A stretch of DNA of 64,000 nt. Origin: Misgurnus anguillicaudatus (Eukaryota; Chordata; Actinopteri; Cypriniformes; Cobitidae). The stretch spans positions 5,024,501 to 5,088,500 of the forward strand of contig NC_073352.2 in assembly GCF_027580225.2 (NCBI RefSeq), written 5' to 3'. The notes beneath the pieces were generated by a model. It was not told the DNA's origin. It was given only the letters and a program-made list of their open reading frames with translations, and ran no database searches. Both the position numbers and the translations under genes were made by a program. Every line of letters starts with the position of its first letter. The first letter of the stretch is position 1. Below are positions 51,163-62,266 of this stretch, piece by piece.

Positions 51163-52096
51163 AGCTTTCTGACCCCAGTTCTTGGAGGGGTGGAGATTTG
51201 ACATTTGGGACGACAGTGGTCGTCTGCAGAAGGGGGGAGAAGTGTCACAGAGCTGCCCTCTGTTCCCTGTATTTCCCTGGCTAGCCCTTTAGAAACACAT
51301 GAGCACATACTTGGTTTTTAAAAGACTCTTTATTTACCTTGAAGTACCAGCAAAGGAAGAGATGGATAACACCCACATTTGCCCAAACATACATATTCAA
51401 CTAGACTGTGGTGTCTCAGACTGGCCACCTGAGCACAAACCTAATGGACATTTAATCTTCCCTCAAACTATGGACTGTTACCTGGATCAGCAAGCATGGT
51501 GGCGGCCATCTTGATTTGAGTGAAAGACTAGAGTGAACTTCTGTTGTACTTTTTATACTTGTGCTGTGTTGCATCATGGGAGTGGGAGATACCAAGTATG
51601 ATGTCAAGGGGTATAACTGTTTTAATTATTTTATTGATGTTTTGTTAATACAACTATTGGTGAAATGAAGTTTGTTCTTTGCTATTTAAATTTGTGGTTG
51701 GAAGGAAATTGGGTTTTTGATCTTCTAATACTTTTATTTGTTCTGTAATACCTGTTTATGACCTTAATACTTCCCCAGGTTAATTTGTTGCTGGCAAATG
51801 GTTGTACCCATGTGTATAAATTCAGTTACAAGGAAGGGGGCAAGTTAGTCTATGACTGGCGGTAGTAAGAGCAGTATATGCTGAGTTCTCTGATAATTGT
51901 TATACCTGATCCAAGGTTATTATTTTGTATATGTTAAAGTTTTTTTCTTTTTGAATTATCATGATTTTGCACCTGTGAGCACCTTGCACTGTACTGGCTT
52001 GGAAGAACTTAAAAATAAACTTACAAATTGGCATTTGACGTCCTCCATGTGGTGTTTGAAGAATTCTAGACTGTATCCTTAAACTAGTCTATGACA
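48670..52096 (+). mobile_element. 5'-truncated Gmr1-like LTR retrotransposon
   Basis: The element runs from the abrupt break in the integrase zinc finger (about 48670), through the intact pol frame, a polypurine tract (AGAAGGGGGGAGAAG, 51228-51242) and the 3' LTR. No 5' LTR, primer-binding site or gag is present upstream. The preserved coding frame suggests a recent element cut off by deletion, recombination or assembly. Confidence 0.85.
51243..52096 (+). repeat. 3' LTR of the Gmr1-like element (854 bp)
   Basis: Starts TGTCACAGAGC directly after the polypurine tract and ends CTATGACA, with the inverted pair TGTCA/TGACA at the limits. AATAAA near 52013 is a plausible polyadenylation signal. 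With the 5' copy absent, neither LTR divergence nor a target duplication can be read. Confidence 0.85.
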
Positions 52097-52640
52097 GCCC
52101 CAAAGTAAACATTCAGACTAAACAAATTCAGTCACTTAAAGTCATTTAAAGATAAATACATCAATGTGGTGCATTCTGAGAATAAAAAGTCACTCGATTT
52201 ATGAGGACTTTTATGTTCTTGTAAACAATTTAGTGCTCTATTAGTAAAATCATTTCTGCATATATGAATGATGATAATAGGCACACAAGCCACATACACA
52301 GCATATGATAAATGAGATTCATCATTAGTCAAAACATGTTTAATGTTTATAGAATAATTAGTTCATACAGATTAATTATTGATTAATTTTGTTTTTGCGC
52401 CCATTTTTCATGAGTTGAACTCAAAGATAAGGCTTTTTCTATATTTCTATCAAATATTGTTCACAAATCTGTTTAAATGGTGAACTTCATGTGGACTTTC
52501 GGTCTCGTGGCCTTAAAAAGTGCTCGCTTAGCCTTCGAGTCCGTAGGGTGTCCCATCTGTAATTTTTACGCACCAAATTGTGCTCACCAGCGCCCCCTTT
52601 GCACCCTTGATGCGGTCTTTGGCGAAGCCCGCACTGCTGC
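52097..52640. other. Unassigned intergenic DNA
   Basis: AT-rich for the first 380 bp. From about 52480, a GTGGACTTTCGG...GCGGTCTTTGGCGAAGCCCGCAC stretch looks like part of the repeat that continues, in altered form, at 54010-54450 beyond the next MITE. No gene recognised. Confidence 0.35.
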
Positions 52641-53999
52641 TACACAGCAAAATCTGGAACCTCAGAATAACTCTATAAGAGTTATTTCAACATTTTTAAA
52701 AGTGTTGGCACATTGACTCTTTTAAAGTGTTAGCATTTTTTTTTATTTTATTTGAACTCTCTCAGTGTTATTTGTTAACTCCAATGTAGTGTTATATTTT
52801 TAATACTATGGTGTTAATATAGTAAATGTAAAGACAGCAACATATTACGGTACTTTTGGGAAAAAAACTTTATTTATAAACTGTTTTTTAAAATGTAACA
52901 ATACAGCAGTATCATCTATCATTCTCATTATAAAACTGTCAAGGATTTTTTAAAATGTCATCTGATTAACATTTATGACAGAAAAATTGTCCTCAATGTA
53001 TCATGCATTTAAGTGTTAATTAAATTGACATATATTAACATCCGAGACAACTAAAAAGCACATTACCAATGTATAACAAAAGTACAGATATTTATAAACA
53101 CAGTTTTGGGATGCTTCAGTTCCTACAAACAAGTTTGACAAAAAGCCATGGTGGTTTTCAGATAAAAACAGCAGAATATGATGAACCAGTAGCTGTAAGG
53201 AGGTGATATGATCCTCCGTCGGACCTCAGACTGGATATTGAACTTTTCTGTTAATAAAACAAAAATAAAAGGGAAACATGCATTATTAAAAAACAACTAA
53301 TAACTGAGTTTAACACCACATAAACTAATATTTACAGAATATATTACAGAATTTACATTGAAATCAGTTATACACTTATGTTTTGCACAAAATACTCACT
53401 TTGTTATAAATTGCTCTTTGTCTAAAAATTTTTTCATGTAGGCCTATTTCTTTGCTCCTTTAAAATCCCCAAAGCAAATCTCCTTCACACATTAATGGAT
53501 TTAAAAATATATATTTTTAAACTAAAACAGCATATAAAGCAAAAAACCTCCCCAAAACATTATGAGTATGAATTGCTCCATCTGAGGCTAAGACCTAAAC
53601 TCAACTGCTGAATTCATATAATGACAATAACGCGTGACTCTTAATGTTAAACTTGATACTAACAGCAATATAAAACATAACACCTTACAACTCTCAAATG
53701 TAATTGATCAAAATGTATTTATTGAACATTTACTTACCATTTACAGTAAAAGAGATGACTTCCGGTTGAACTGCATCATCCAAAAACACGGTTCAGCGTG
53801 TGCTGTAAAGAGGGGGAGATCTTCTCTATTTAACACCATAGGAGTTACCAAACACCACTAACACAACACTGTAAGAGTTGATTTTTAGTGGTAACAATAT
53901 GGAATACACTAACTCTTTATTTTCATAGAGTAAATAACTCTGAACTCCTTATATTTCCATTAACACCGTCATTTTAACTCTGCTAAGATTGTCTGTGTA
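52641..53999. mobile_element. Long MITE with TACACAG termini
   Basis: TACACAGCAAAATCTGGA at the left is mirrored, with changes, by TTAGCAGAG...TACACAGACAATC read inward from the right. AACTCTATAAGAGTTATT near the left and repeated AGAGTTATT/AATAACTCT words at both ends support the fold. About 1.36 kb, no coding capacity; TA at both limits suggests a Tc1/mariner relation. Confidence 0.55.
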
Positions 54000-54067
54000 C
54001 ACACTTTACCAACCCAGAAGCCCTTGCGAAACAGCAATCAGACAAATCAGACGACGGAAGGGAGGAG

Positions 54068-54450
54068 TTCACACTGATGGGCAACTTCTACTTCCAGTGT
54101 GACGCTCAAGTCTGTGACAAAATACGACTCTGGTGCACCCTTGTGGACTCGAGTCAAGGGTCCCTAAGGTCTGCAGTTCATGATTTCGTGTGGACTCTGA
54201 TAAAGTCCACAAGTCCAGAGTGTGCCATTTGGGACAGGGCCTTAGAAGGCCAGAGTTCACACTGATGGGCAACTTCAGTTCCTATTTCCGGCGTGACGCT
54301 CGAGTCTGTTTCAAAATACAACTCCGGTGCACCCTCGTGGACTCAAGTCAAGGGTCCCTAAGGTCTGCATTTAATGATGTCATCAAAGTGTGGGCTCTGA
54401 GGAAGTCCACAAGTTCAGAGTGTGCCATTTGGGACAAGGCCAAAATCTGT
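54068..54450. repeat. Two-copy tandem duplication (about 185-bp unit)
   Basis: The unit beginning GAGTTCACACTGATGGGCAA appears at 54066 and again at 54252. Both copies continue collinearly through GTGGACTC.AGTCAAGGGTCC and AGTCCACAAGT.CAGAGTGTGCCATTTGGGACA. The copies differ by scattered substitutions and small indels. Confidence 0.85.
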
Positions 54451-54797
54451 GTTAGTGAGAACTTCTCCTTTGCCGAGATAATCCATCCACCTCACAGGTG
54501 TGACATATAAGGTGGGCCTTAGGCTGATCACAATAGCTATCTATCAAAAAAATCCATCAATGAATATACATATCTGTTTGTCTTTCTGTCATTATGAAAG
54601 GGCTTCCTGCAGTTGCCTATAGGCAGTGCTGTAGTCCAGGGCGTATACCCACTTATTTTTTAGTCGGATATGCGTATACCCACTTTTAAACAGTGATTTA
54701 TTGCAGGGTATACACCGTATTTCCACTTCCCTTGTAGCTAATGTAATTGCATAATGTGAATAAATGCAAATATACCCTAAAACACTCTGTAAAATTA

Positions 54798-55025
54798 AAG
54801 CAATAAGCCCCAAGAAGCAGTGGGTTACCAGTGCATTTTATAACGGCTAAGGGGCGTTGTTAGGCACGACGCGAAGCGGAGTGCCTAAAACCCCCTTAGC
54901 CGTGGCGCAGTGATACAAGCTATGTAATACGGTTTGAGCCGTGGGTTTACCGGTGAGTTTTATCACAGCTGAGAACGCGTTTCAACCAATCAGAATGAAG
55001 AACCAGAACTGGCCGTTTTATAAAA
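54798..55025. mobile_element. Compact palindromic repeat, relative of the insert at 32552-33570
   Basis: AAGCAATAAGCCCCAAGAAG, TTTTATAACGGCTAAGG and GGCGCAGTGATACA...GAACCAGAACTGG are shared with the tcirg1 intron copy. TTTATAACGGC near the left mirrors GGCCGTTTTATAAA at the right. The GTGGCGCAGTG word resembles a tRNA A box, but the B-box match is poor. Confidence 0.6.
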
Positions 55026-55182
55026 GTTACTTATGCCATAAGGAGGACCGAGGCACCAGATTCCGTTGAAATATGATTTGTCTAAATGCCATTGGGCTAG
55101 GTTGCCGTCAATGTGACAATGCCCAACGCAATTGGATTAGAGAACTGTCAATCACTACCTGGTTCACTGCCTGTCATCATTA

Positions 55183-55972
55183 ATAGAGGGTATGCATTGA
55201 CGTCACTTTTCCACGTGACCACACCAGAACTCGCCCTGTCGAGTGGCAAACATTCAACAAAATGGCTAGTTTTCATTGCGGCTGCTGCGAAAATGCCAGT
55301 TAAACTGACTATTATCAGCTTAAATTGAATTTAGTTGAACTTGATAGCAAAGGTGGACTATACTTAGTTACATTAGTTACATTTTCCAAGCATCTGTGCT
55401 TTATTAGGGTGTTTGTATTGAAGAAAATTTTACTTCACTACATTCTGAAGCATAGAATCATACTGTGTATTCTTTAATATTGCATATTAAAATTTATTTC
55501 ATACCTATTACATTAAAATTGTGTACTTTTACTTGAGTAAAAGTATGTTAATGTATTTAAATATTAAATGTAAAACAAAAACCTGTATTTATTAAATGTA
55601 ATAGAATAACCGAAGAAAAACACACATAAAATACAAATACCTGAAAAATACTTTTAAAGTAGAAGTAAAACCTCTGCTTGATAGTGACCCAACTTGTCAC
55701 CCCACCTGTGGTCTGTGGTGGACGTTGGCATGAACATCTATTTACTTCTCCTTTCGGTATTTTTTGTCAGTCTGTAAAACGATAGCTCCGTATTTTTGTT
55801 AAATCTGTTAGTACAGTGTATCGCACAACAGCTGTTTCTCATTTAGACGCGTTTTCACCGTGTTTTTGCTGATTTCACACTGTACACAACTGCTGCCGCT
55901 CTGTCTTTTGCCACTCAGTGGGCGTAACCGCAGCATTGTCGCCGAAGGTGATGTCACGTGCATACCCTCTAT
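55183..55972. mobile_element. MITE, copy 2 of the family at 17508
   Basis: 790 bp. ATAGAGGGTATGCATTGACG at the left is mirrored by GTCACGTGCATACCCTCTAT at the right. The interior aligns with 17508-18315 along its length (for example TCCACGTGACCAC, CTTGATAGTGACC and CACTCAGTGGGCGTAAC). No target duplication seen. Confidence 0.8.
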
Positions 55973-56379
55973 AGGAAAGATGACGCGAACTACTGAAACG
56001 TTTTTTTTTTTTTTCAGATTTATAAACAACATCGCAATGCTACATTCCCGTTTTAGCTATCAGTTCAAACTAATGATAGTAAACAACATCAGTGTTGTTA
56101 ACCAGCAGCTCAGCTAACGATTGCCAAGCGCGCCCTCGTCCGCTCCATCCGCCACACCCCAAGTCAGAGAGGATGCCGTCAGAGATGGAGCCTGTCCCGC
56201 TACAGTTTCCAACAAAGACGTCAACCAAAGTGAGCACTTTTAAATAACAGGAACTTGTAAATTATGTTAATAACTTATCGCTGTATGTCAAAACTGCACT
56301 TACAATGATTCTGTGTAAAATCATTAAATCAGTTATTTGTTATTTAGAAGTGTTGCACTTGACATTAGGTTCCTTGACT

Positions 56380-56380
<1 letters not shown>
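55973..56380. other. Unassigned DNA before the TA microsatellite
   Basis: Contains a T run at 56001-56016 and a moderately GC-rich stretch near 56110-56240 (CGCCCTCGTCCGCTCC, GATGCCGTCAGAGATGG). I considered a promoter or first exon, but no coding exon with a usable donor and partner could be recognised. Confidence 0.3.

Positions 56381-56383
<3 letters not shown>

Positions 56384-56467
<84 letters not shown>
56384..56467. repeat. (TA)n microsatellite, left part
   Basis: An uninterrupted TA run of about 84 bases immediately left of the CAGG terminus of the next element. Confidence 0.95.
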
Positions 56468-56470
<3 letters not shown>

Positions 56471-58217
56471 GTCCGTAGCCAGCCTATTGAAAGGGGGGGT
56501 TCTTTTTTTCAAAAAGTGGACCTTTTTTGCAGTTTTTCCTCCTCCATTTGTATTTAATTATGAGCAGGGCCGTACGCACGATTTTATAAATACCGAGGTC
56601 CATATGTTTTTTTTCTAGGTCATGCACCACAGGAAAAAATCTTATTTCTCTGCTCTACACATATGAATTTAAAAAAAAAATCTGAAAACCAAAGAATCAA
56701 ATAACTATAGATTTCAAACCATGTCAGTATGCAGAAGATTTGTGTTGGTCATTAGGAATGCATTGTAATAACTATTTTACCATGGGCACACTGGGTTATG
56801 TCAGTAAAGTAAACATAGGCTTACTGAATATAGGATCATTTTAGTGAATTAACTAAAGGCTATCAATAATTAGTTTATTAAATGAATTCAAAATATACAC
56901 ACCCTATTATTATACACTTTATATGCTTAAATACAACAGTATTGCAGGGAACTTGAATTGTATAAATGGGTTGGCCGAGGCTACTTTAGGGGGTCCATAT
57001 CCCATGAAAGAAAACTGTGATTATTAAAAAAGCATACATGAATCTACGATTACTTCACATTACCACATTAGATAAATATTATTCTTGCCCTGCATGCATT
57101 TTACTAACTGTGTAAGATGTAAACATAATGCAAGCCTTAATTTTAAACTTCTCACATCTGATTTACTGTCTGTTAATTAAGCAAAAGGCTTCTTGTTAAC
57201 TGCAGTAACTTTAGTAAAAGTTGTTCAGAAAATTAAAATTCCATGATAAACCTTAAACTTACTTTTAATAGCAGAGCTCAACGGCTCAACACTACAGAAA
57301 GAAGTTACAAGTAAGTTATTTATTGGGCTTTAAGACCGAATGCAATAAAATGTTTAAGCCAAAAGATGAACGTGCGCCCATTTAAACTCCGTGCACGCGC
57401 ATTACCGGTGGATGAAGCGTGGTACCGCGCACGTGATGCGTCGCGTTTTCCGTTTTCAAGTTCAACAGTGAATGTAATCATACAGTAAAAAAGATATCTT
57501 AAAGAATTAAAGAGTGGCATTGAATTTTGTTAATAAACACGCTGAATAATGGGAAGTAAATTACTGGAGGGAGTTAAAGCAGCGCATTAAATTTGGACAT
57601 TCATGTGGCTCAGCTGCAGTAATGTTTCTTGTCTTGTCACCTTGACAATCACTGTTTCATATTTCTCGTCATTAAACGGCTGTATAATAGTCAGCGTTTG
57701 TTTACTTACATCTTTCTTGCGCTTCCACTAAAGGCGCATCTGACCCCTGTGTTGCACCTTTGTCTGCCTGGTTTGATTGGTCATCTCGGAATAATTTTGA
57801 CTTTATCTTACTTAATGGGGTGCAGCTCAGACCTGTTGGCATGTGACATCACACTACCGCGAGATCTATTTAAAAGCATACTGAGTCATTTACTATTGAA
57901 TCGGTCTCGCGGTGCTAAGACGTCACATGCCGATAGGTCTGCGCAGTGCAGCCAGAAGTCAAACGAGCACTGAGCATTGAGTCAAATAAAACGAGCGTCA
58001 GAAAATGACCGAAATCCGGACCTCGTGGACCTCAATGGTGAGTACGGTCATGCGTCCAGCTTCAATAATGTGTCAGGAACACAGAATATTTGTCAGAAGC
58101 ATTGATAAAAACAATGATGACAATAAGATTCACGCGAAAAAACGACTTAAATTCTGGACCTTTTGGCAGTGAGGGGGGGTTCGTTCGAACCACCCGAACC
58201 CCCCCTGCCTACGGGCT

Positions 58218-58219
<2 letters not shown>
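56468..58219. mobile_element. 1.75-kb element inserted in a TA microsatellite
   Basis: The left end CAGGTCCGTAGCCAGCC and the right end, read inward, CAAGCCCGTAGGCAGGGGGG are imperfect inverted repeats. TA repeats abut both sides, so the target duplication is hidden in the microsatellite. No transposase. The interior near 57840-57950 has inverted TGTGACATC/GACGTCACATG segments. hAT-like by terminus, tentatively. Confidence 0.65.

Positions 58220-58285
<66 letters not shown>
58220..58285. repeat. (TA)n microsatellite, right part
   Basis: About 64 bases of uninterrupted TA directly right of the inserted element; with the left part it was probably one tract. Confidence 0.95.
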
Positions 58286-58290
<5 letters not shown>

Positions 58291-58489
58291 TATAAGCATC
58301 AATTTAGAAACCCTGCACTGGGTTAAGTTTACAGTATATTAAAGTTTGTTTAAAAAAACTAATAAACAATAACTAAGTAATCTGTTAAAACACCATGCTT
58401 CCCTCATCTTTTATGTTTTAGAATATAATATGAATATATATTTTATTAATGTATTAGGCCTACCTGTAATATTTGCTAATGTCCCCCTA

Positions 58490-59165
58490 AATCAGGGATA
58501 GGCAAATTGGGTCCTGGAGGGCCGGTGTCCTGCAGAGTTTAGGTGGAGGCTGACTGGCAATCAGGAATACCGGGAGGCGGGAGCAGCCCCGAACTGCCGG
58601 TCCATTTCAGGCCGAACCGGCCGATGGTTAAAGAGTTTTTTGTTCTTTTTTCGATGCGCTACAGTACCGGCCGCTCAGCTTCAGCGGTGCGTGTGTGTGT
58701 TTCAGATCGGGCCAAACCAATACTTCCAATCTTGAGGGGGGACAAGAGCGGCCCCTCCCAACTAGGACTAAACCTTGTTTTTCATGACATCCGATTGGCT
58801 CGAAGGCGCCGATCAATGGAGGATATTTTGTATTCTCAAAAAAGCTTCTAGAAAGTTCTTATTTTTTTCCTTATGTCTTCTTAAACAACATCTTAAAGTT
58901 AGGAAAACCTTAATGTAAGATGTTTTATAAGTGATTGTTTTAAATGTGACATTTTGTATTTTTTAGTCTGAAATGACAATTTAACCTGTTAGATTAGTTT
59001 AAAGAGGAATTTCACTAATATAATAAGGTTTAATGGCTTACTCAGTTATATGTCATGAAACACAAATAACTAGTGATAATATAAGCAAACATCAGGGCCG
59101 GAGTGGGACTCATTTTCAGCCCTGGAGTTTTATGCCTCAGACCAGCCCACTTTAGTTCATGACTG
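58490..59165. repeat. Mosaic of hAT-like repeat fragments
   Basis: CAGGGATAGGCAAATTGGGT with CCTGGAGGGCCGGTGTCCTG (58494-58540) and CAGGGCCGGAGTGGGACTC (59094-59112) are terminus-like sequences of common fish hAT derivatives. Neither could be paired with its opposite end, so these are fragments. Confidence 0.5.
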
Positions 59166-59173
59166 AGTACATT

Positions 59174-59191
59174 AATAATAATAATAATAAT

Positions 59192-59234
<43 letters not shown>

Positions 59235-59250
59235 CATAATAATAATAATT
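59174..59250. repeat. (AAT)n microsatellite
   Basis: AAT repeats with two short interruptions (TTAAT, TCAT). Confidence 0.95.
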
Positions 59251-59265
59251 GCAAGTTAAAGGTGA

Positions 59266-59718
59266 CATAGAATGATTGAATGGGGTATTTATCCTTGTTC
59301 TGTGATGTGACATGTAGACAAAAAAATAGTTTGGGTCTGTAATGCCTTAGAAGCTTTCTAAAAGCATCTGTCAGATAGCTCTATTAGGGTGGGGGATTTC
59401 AAACAAGTGGTTTTGCACCTATTTGGCTCCCCCTACTGGCTTAACTTGCAATCTCATTACTGATTGGCTGACTTTGCTGCCACTCAAAAATGTAGCCAAT
59501 TATTTTAAAGTGGAGGGGCAGTGAGATGCCTGTGATGTCATAAGCATCAGTTTTTCAAATTGGGCTGTTTTCTGGCTGACATTTCTAAAAGAGGAATTTC
59601 TATGAGACTGAGATGATTAGCATGTCTAGCACTTTTTGTATGTTTGTGAATGCGGGTAGACGACCATTATTCAACAAAGACAAGGTAAAAATGGTTTTTC
59701 ATTCTCTGTCCCCTTTAA
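59266..59718. mobile_element. TTAA-flanked MITE (453 bp)
   Basis: TTAAAGGTGACATAGAATGA at the left is mirrored by TCATTCTCTGTCCCCTTTAA at the right; both limits are TTAA. No coding capacity. It is distinct in sequence from the other TTAA elements here. Confidence 0.8.
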
Positions 59719-59799
59719 TACATTCCGTTTTGTTCAACTCCTCGTTACATTTTACATTAATAACATTGACAATTAAAAAAAGTACACAAGCATCATCCC

Positions 59800-60050
59800 A
59801 GCAAACACAGAGCGTTCCCCTAACGTTAGTTTTTGGTTATTTTTTAACATAACGAATAACGTTATTGTAACGTAAAACTAACCAAATAATAACATCCTAT
59901 TTCTGTAAAGAAAAATTTTCTGGCTAACTAAAAACAAACCTTAAAAAATAACGTTATGGGAACCAAAAACTAACGTCAGGGGAACGTTTTTAGAACCAAA
60001 AACTAACATTAGGAAAACGTTTTGGGAACCAAAAATTGTAAGCTGTGATA
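59800..60050. repeat. AACGTTAGTTTTTGGTT-type internally repetitive element
   Basis: The phrases AACGTTAGTTTTTGG and CCAAAAACTAACGTCAGGGG, with ACGTTTTTAGAACC and ACGTTTTGGGAACC, recur in both orientations, giving a fold-back of about 220 bp. It starts near CCCAGCAAACACAGAGCG. Limits approximate. Confidence 0.55.
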
Positions 60051-60520
60051 TTGCATCAATGTGCCGCTAGATGGCGTGATTGTCTGATGTTTTATATGAT
60101 GTTTTCTGTAAGTGGTTGACCTACCAATAACATCAAAAAGGTGTAGTAAAAATGAAAATAGTTTAAAGTAAACTAAAGATAACAACTTGCCTGAAACCGA
60201 AAACTAAACACGAAACTAATCTCGCGAGCCCATAGCCTACGATAAATGATCTGCTAGCATAGAAAGGTCAGGGTCGTCCCAGGAAACACCATAGATAAAT
60301 ATATCTAGGGGGAATAGACCTACTGATAAAATGTATAACGTAAGTTACTATTGAAGTCGCTTTGGATAAACATGTATATTATATAAATGTTGGATAAATG
60401 TATATTATATATATTAAAATGGCTAGAATGGCGCCAATAATTAACAAACAAACAAACAAACACTTATATTAAAAGGAAAATAATTGCAGGCTCAAATAGC
60501 TGTGTGTTTTTCTTATCTGA
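60051..60520. other. Intergenic DNA before mgat4b
   Basis: AT-rich, with ATATTATATAAATGT repeats near 60370-60410 and an (AAAC)n run near 60445. No gene recognised. Confidence 0.4.
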
Positions 60521-60766
60521 CCGCAAGGAGGCGCAACTGCATCACCAGCCCGCGCGCGTCCAGCTCGCCACCGCGCGCAACACGCACACACCTCCTCCCG
60601 TATAAACGCCGTCATCTCCCAGTAAACGGGCTTTCGCAGTGTAGCGGTGAACACAAACCATACCCTCCCTCTCTCTCTGTACTCTCATGAGCGACGCTGT
60701 CACTGACGCTCAGACGCGCTCGAGCACACGGTTCGGTTCGGACATGATACCGGCGCGCACCCGGAG
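60521..60766 (+). promoter_or_regulatory. mgat4b: CpG-rich mgat4b promoter and 5' UTR
   Basis: GC content and CpG frequency rise sharply (CCCGCGCGCGTCC, CACCGCGCGCAAC, GACGCGCTCGAGC). TATAAA at 60601-60606 would place transcription start near 60630, leaving a leader of about 135 bases before the ATG at 60767. Promoter use is inferred from position. Confidence 0.55.
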
Positions 60767-60863
60767 ATGAGGCTCAGAAATGGCACCTTCCTAACAGTCT
60801 TACTATTCGGGTTATGTGGGCTCATATCGTTATCGTGGTACACCGCATTCAGCAATTCAAAAG
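60767..60863 (+). CDS. mgat4b: MGAT4B first coding exon (partial gene)
   Basis: N-acetylglucosaminyltransferase IVB adds the beta-1,4-linked GlcNAc branch to the alpha-1,3 arm of N-glycans in the Golgi. The exon encodes 32 codons plus one base, starting MRLRNGTFLTVLLFGLC and ending TAFSNSK, followed by the donor G|GTAAGA. This matches the human start MRLRNGTFLTLLLF closely. Residues about 8-25 form the single signal-anchor helix of a type II Golgi protein. The catalytic domain lies in exons beyond the right edge; intron 1 exceeds 3.1 kb. It is oriented head-to-head with sqstm1, as in mammals. Confidence 0.93.
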
Positions 60864-61594
60864 GTAAGAAAGAGGCTGCGCGCGTCTCGCACGCGTCATG
60901 TGTTTAATGCACTGCTTTATAGCATCCTAATGCAACGCTGAAGCTCTATGTACAATATATAAACAGATGTTTGCTGCTTGGCGTCTGTTTGGACACCTTC
61001 TGTTGTCAACTGTTCCTCAAACTATCCAGAAGGCCTGCTGATATTTAATGGATAGCTTATAAAGAAAATGACATCATATTAATGTTAAACAAACCATGAT
61101 ATTGATGTTTAAATTGGGAACCATATCTGCTTAAGGACACCTTTTATGCTGAGATGTTCCTCTTTTGTTTGTCCTTCCAGCTGCACTTTCACACATTAAG
61201 GAAAACCTTAATTGGTTAATTAACTGTTGTTATGATTGCAAACCAAAGAGCTTTTATGCAGAATCATTACAGTCAGGTGCATAAATGAGTCCGAGTAATA
61301 TTAGTTTGTTACATTTTCAGATGTTGACGAGTTATCTCCTTTAGGTTAAAAGTGGATTTGGACTAATGGTGGTGTGAAATGCAGTTGTTGTTGTTATATA
61401 TGCCGCTTGTCATTTGGTTTTTTGTTACCTTGATAAAGTCTTGAAAGATGTGATAGATTCAGTCTGGCTTGACTCTTAATGTTTGACTTAATTCTGTAGA
61501 CAGCTCATGACTTTGTGACAATAATCAATATCAGGTCTTGGTCATGTTTCCAAAATAGCTCTTCTGTTAGTCTCAAATGATCTTTGAAAGTGAG

Positions 61595-61639
<45 letters not shown>

Positions 61640-62266
61640 GCAATGGATTTTTCTTTTGGGTGCATACTCGGTTTTTATAAATTAAACTCAAGGGCTTCAC
61701 AACTACACATGTGTATATATAACTACTACACAGTTTTAAAACATTAATGCAGGCGGAGCAGGTGTGAATGACACTGGTAGGTGAAAATGAGTTCCTCTCA
61801 CTATCACTGTTTTGACTCACTCTGTCTTATTTATAATGTCTGTCTAGTAGACTTGGCCATGAATAGGCATATAAGTGTATTAAGGCTATCAGCCCAATTG
61901 TCTTTAAGCGTTGGACCTTAACAGCTGCACAACAGAAATAGGTCTTGGATACATTGATGATGTTTGTGTTGATCTTGCAGAGAAATATGCTGCCTCCTCC
62001 TAACTAACTAACTGCTAGCTGAATGTTTTACTCTGATGTCCATAGTGTCACATGTATATTCATTCAAGTGTGTACAGTATTAGATTATATTTTGTTTTTA
62101 ACTTTTATTATAAATTGGCATGCACCTGACAGTAGTTTGACTGGACCAATATCAGACTTGTTCTGTGGCTATACGCTGAACTGAGCTGTTTCTTTCCAAG
62201 TTTGTCTGCTGTCTATTTTCCAGCCGAAAATATTTGTTTTGCTGGAACGTCCTACAAGCTCTTGTC
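60864..62266 (+). other. mgat4b: mgat4b intron 1, first part
   Basis: Intronic DNA with a (TA)n run at 61598-61636. No further coding exon recognised. Confidence 0.5.

Noticed and set aside
54900..54960. tRNA-derived SINE head (GTGGCGCAGTG resembling an A box)
   Set aside because: The B-box match is poor and the element is palindromic with mirrored ends, which fits a MITE better than a SINE.
56110..56240. First exon of an unknown gene (GC-rich, ATGCCGTCAGAGATGGAGCC)
   Set aside because: A short open stretch exists, but no recognisable protein, no paired acceptor and no conserved neighbour supports it; transposons fill the DNA on both sides.
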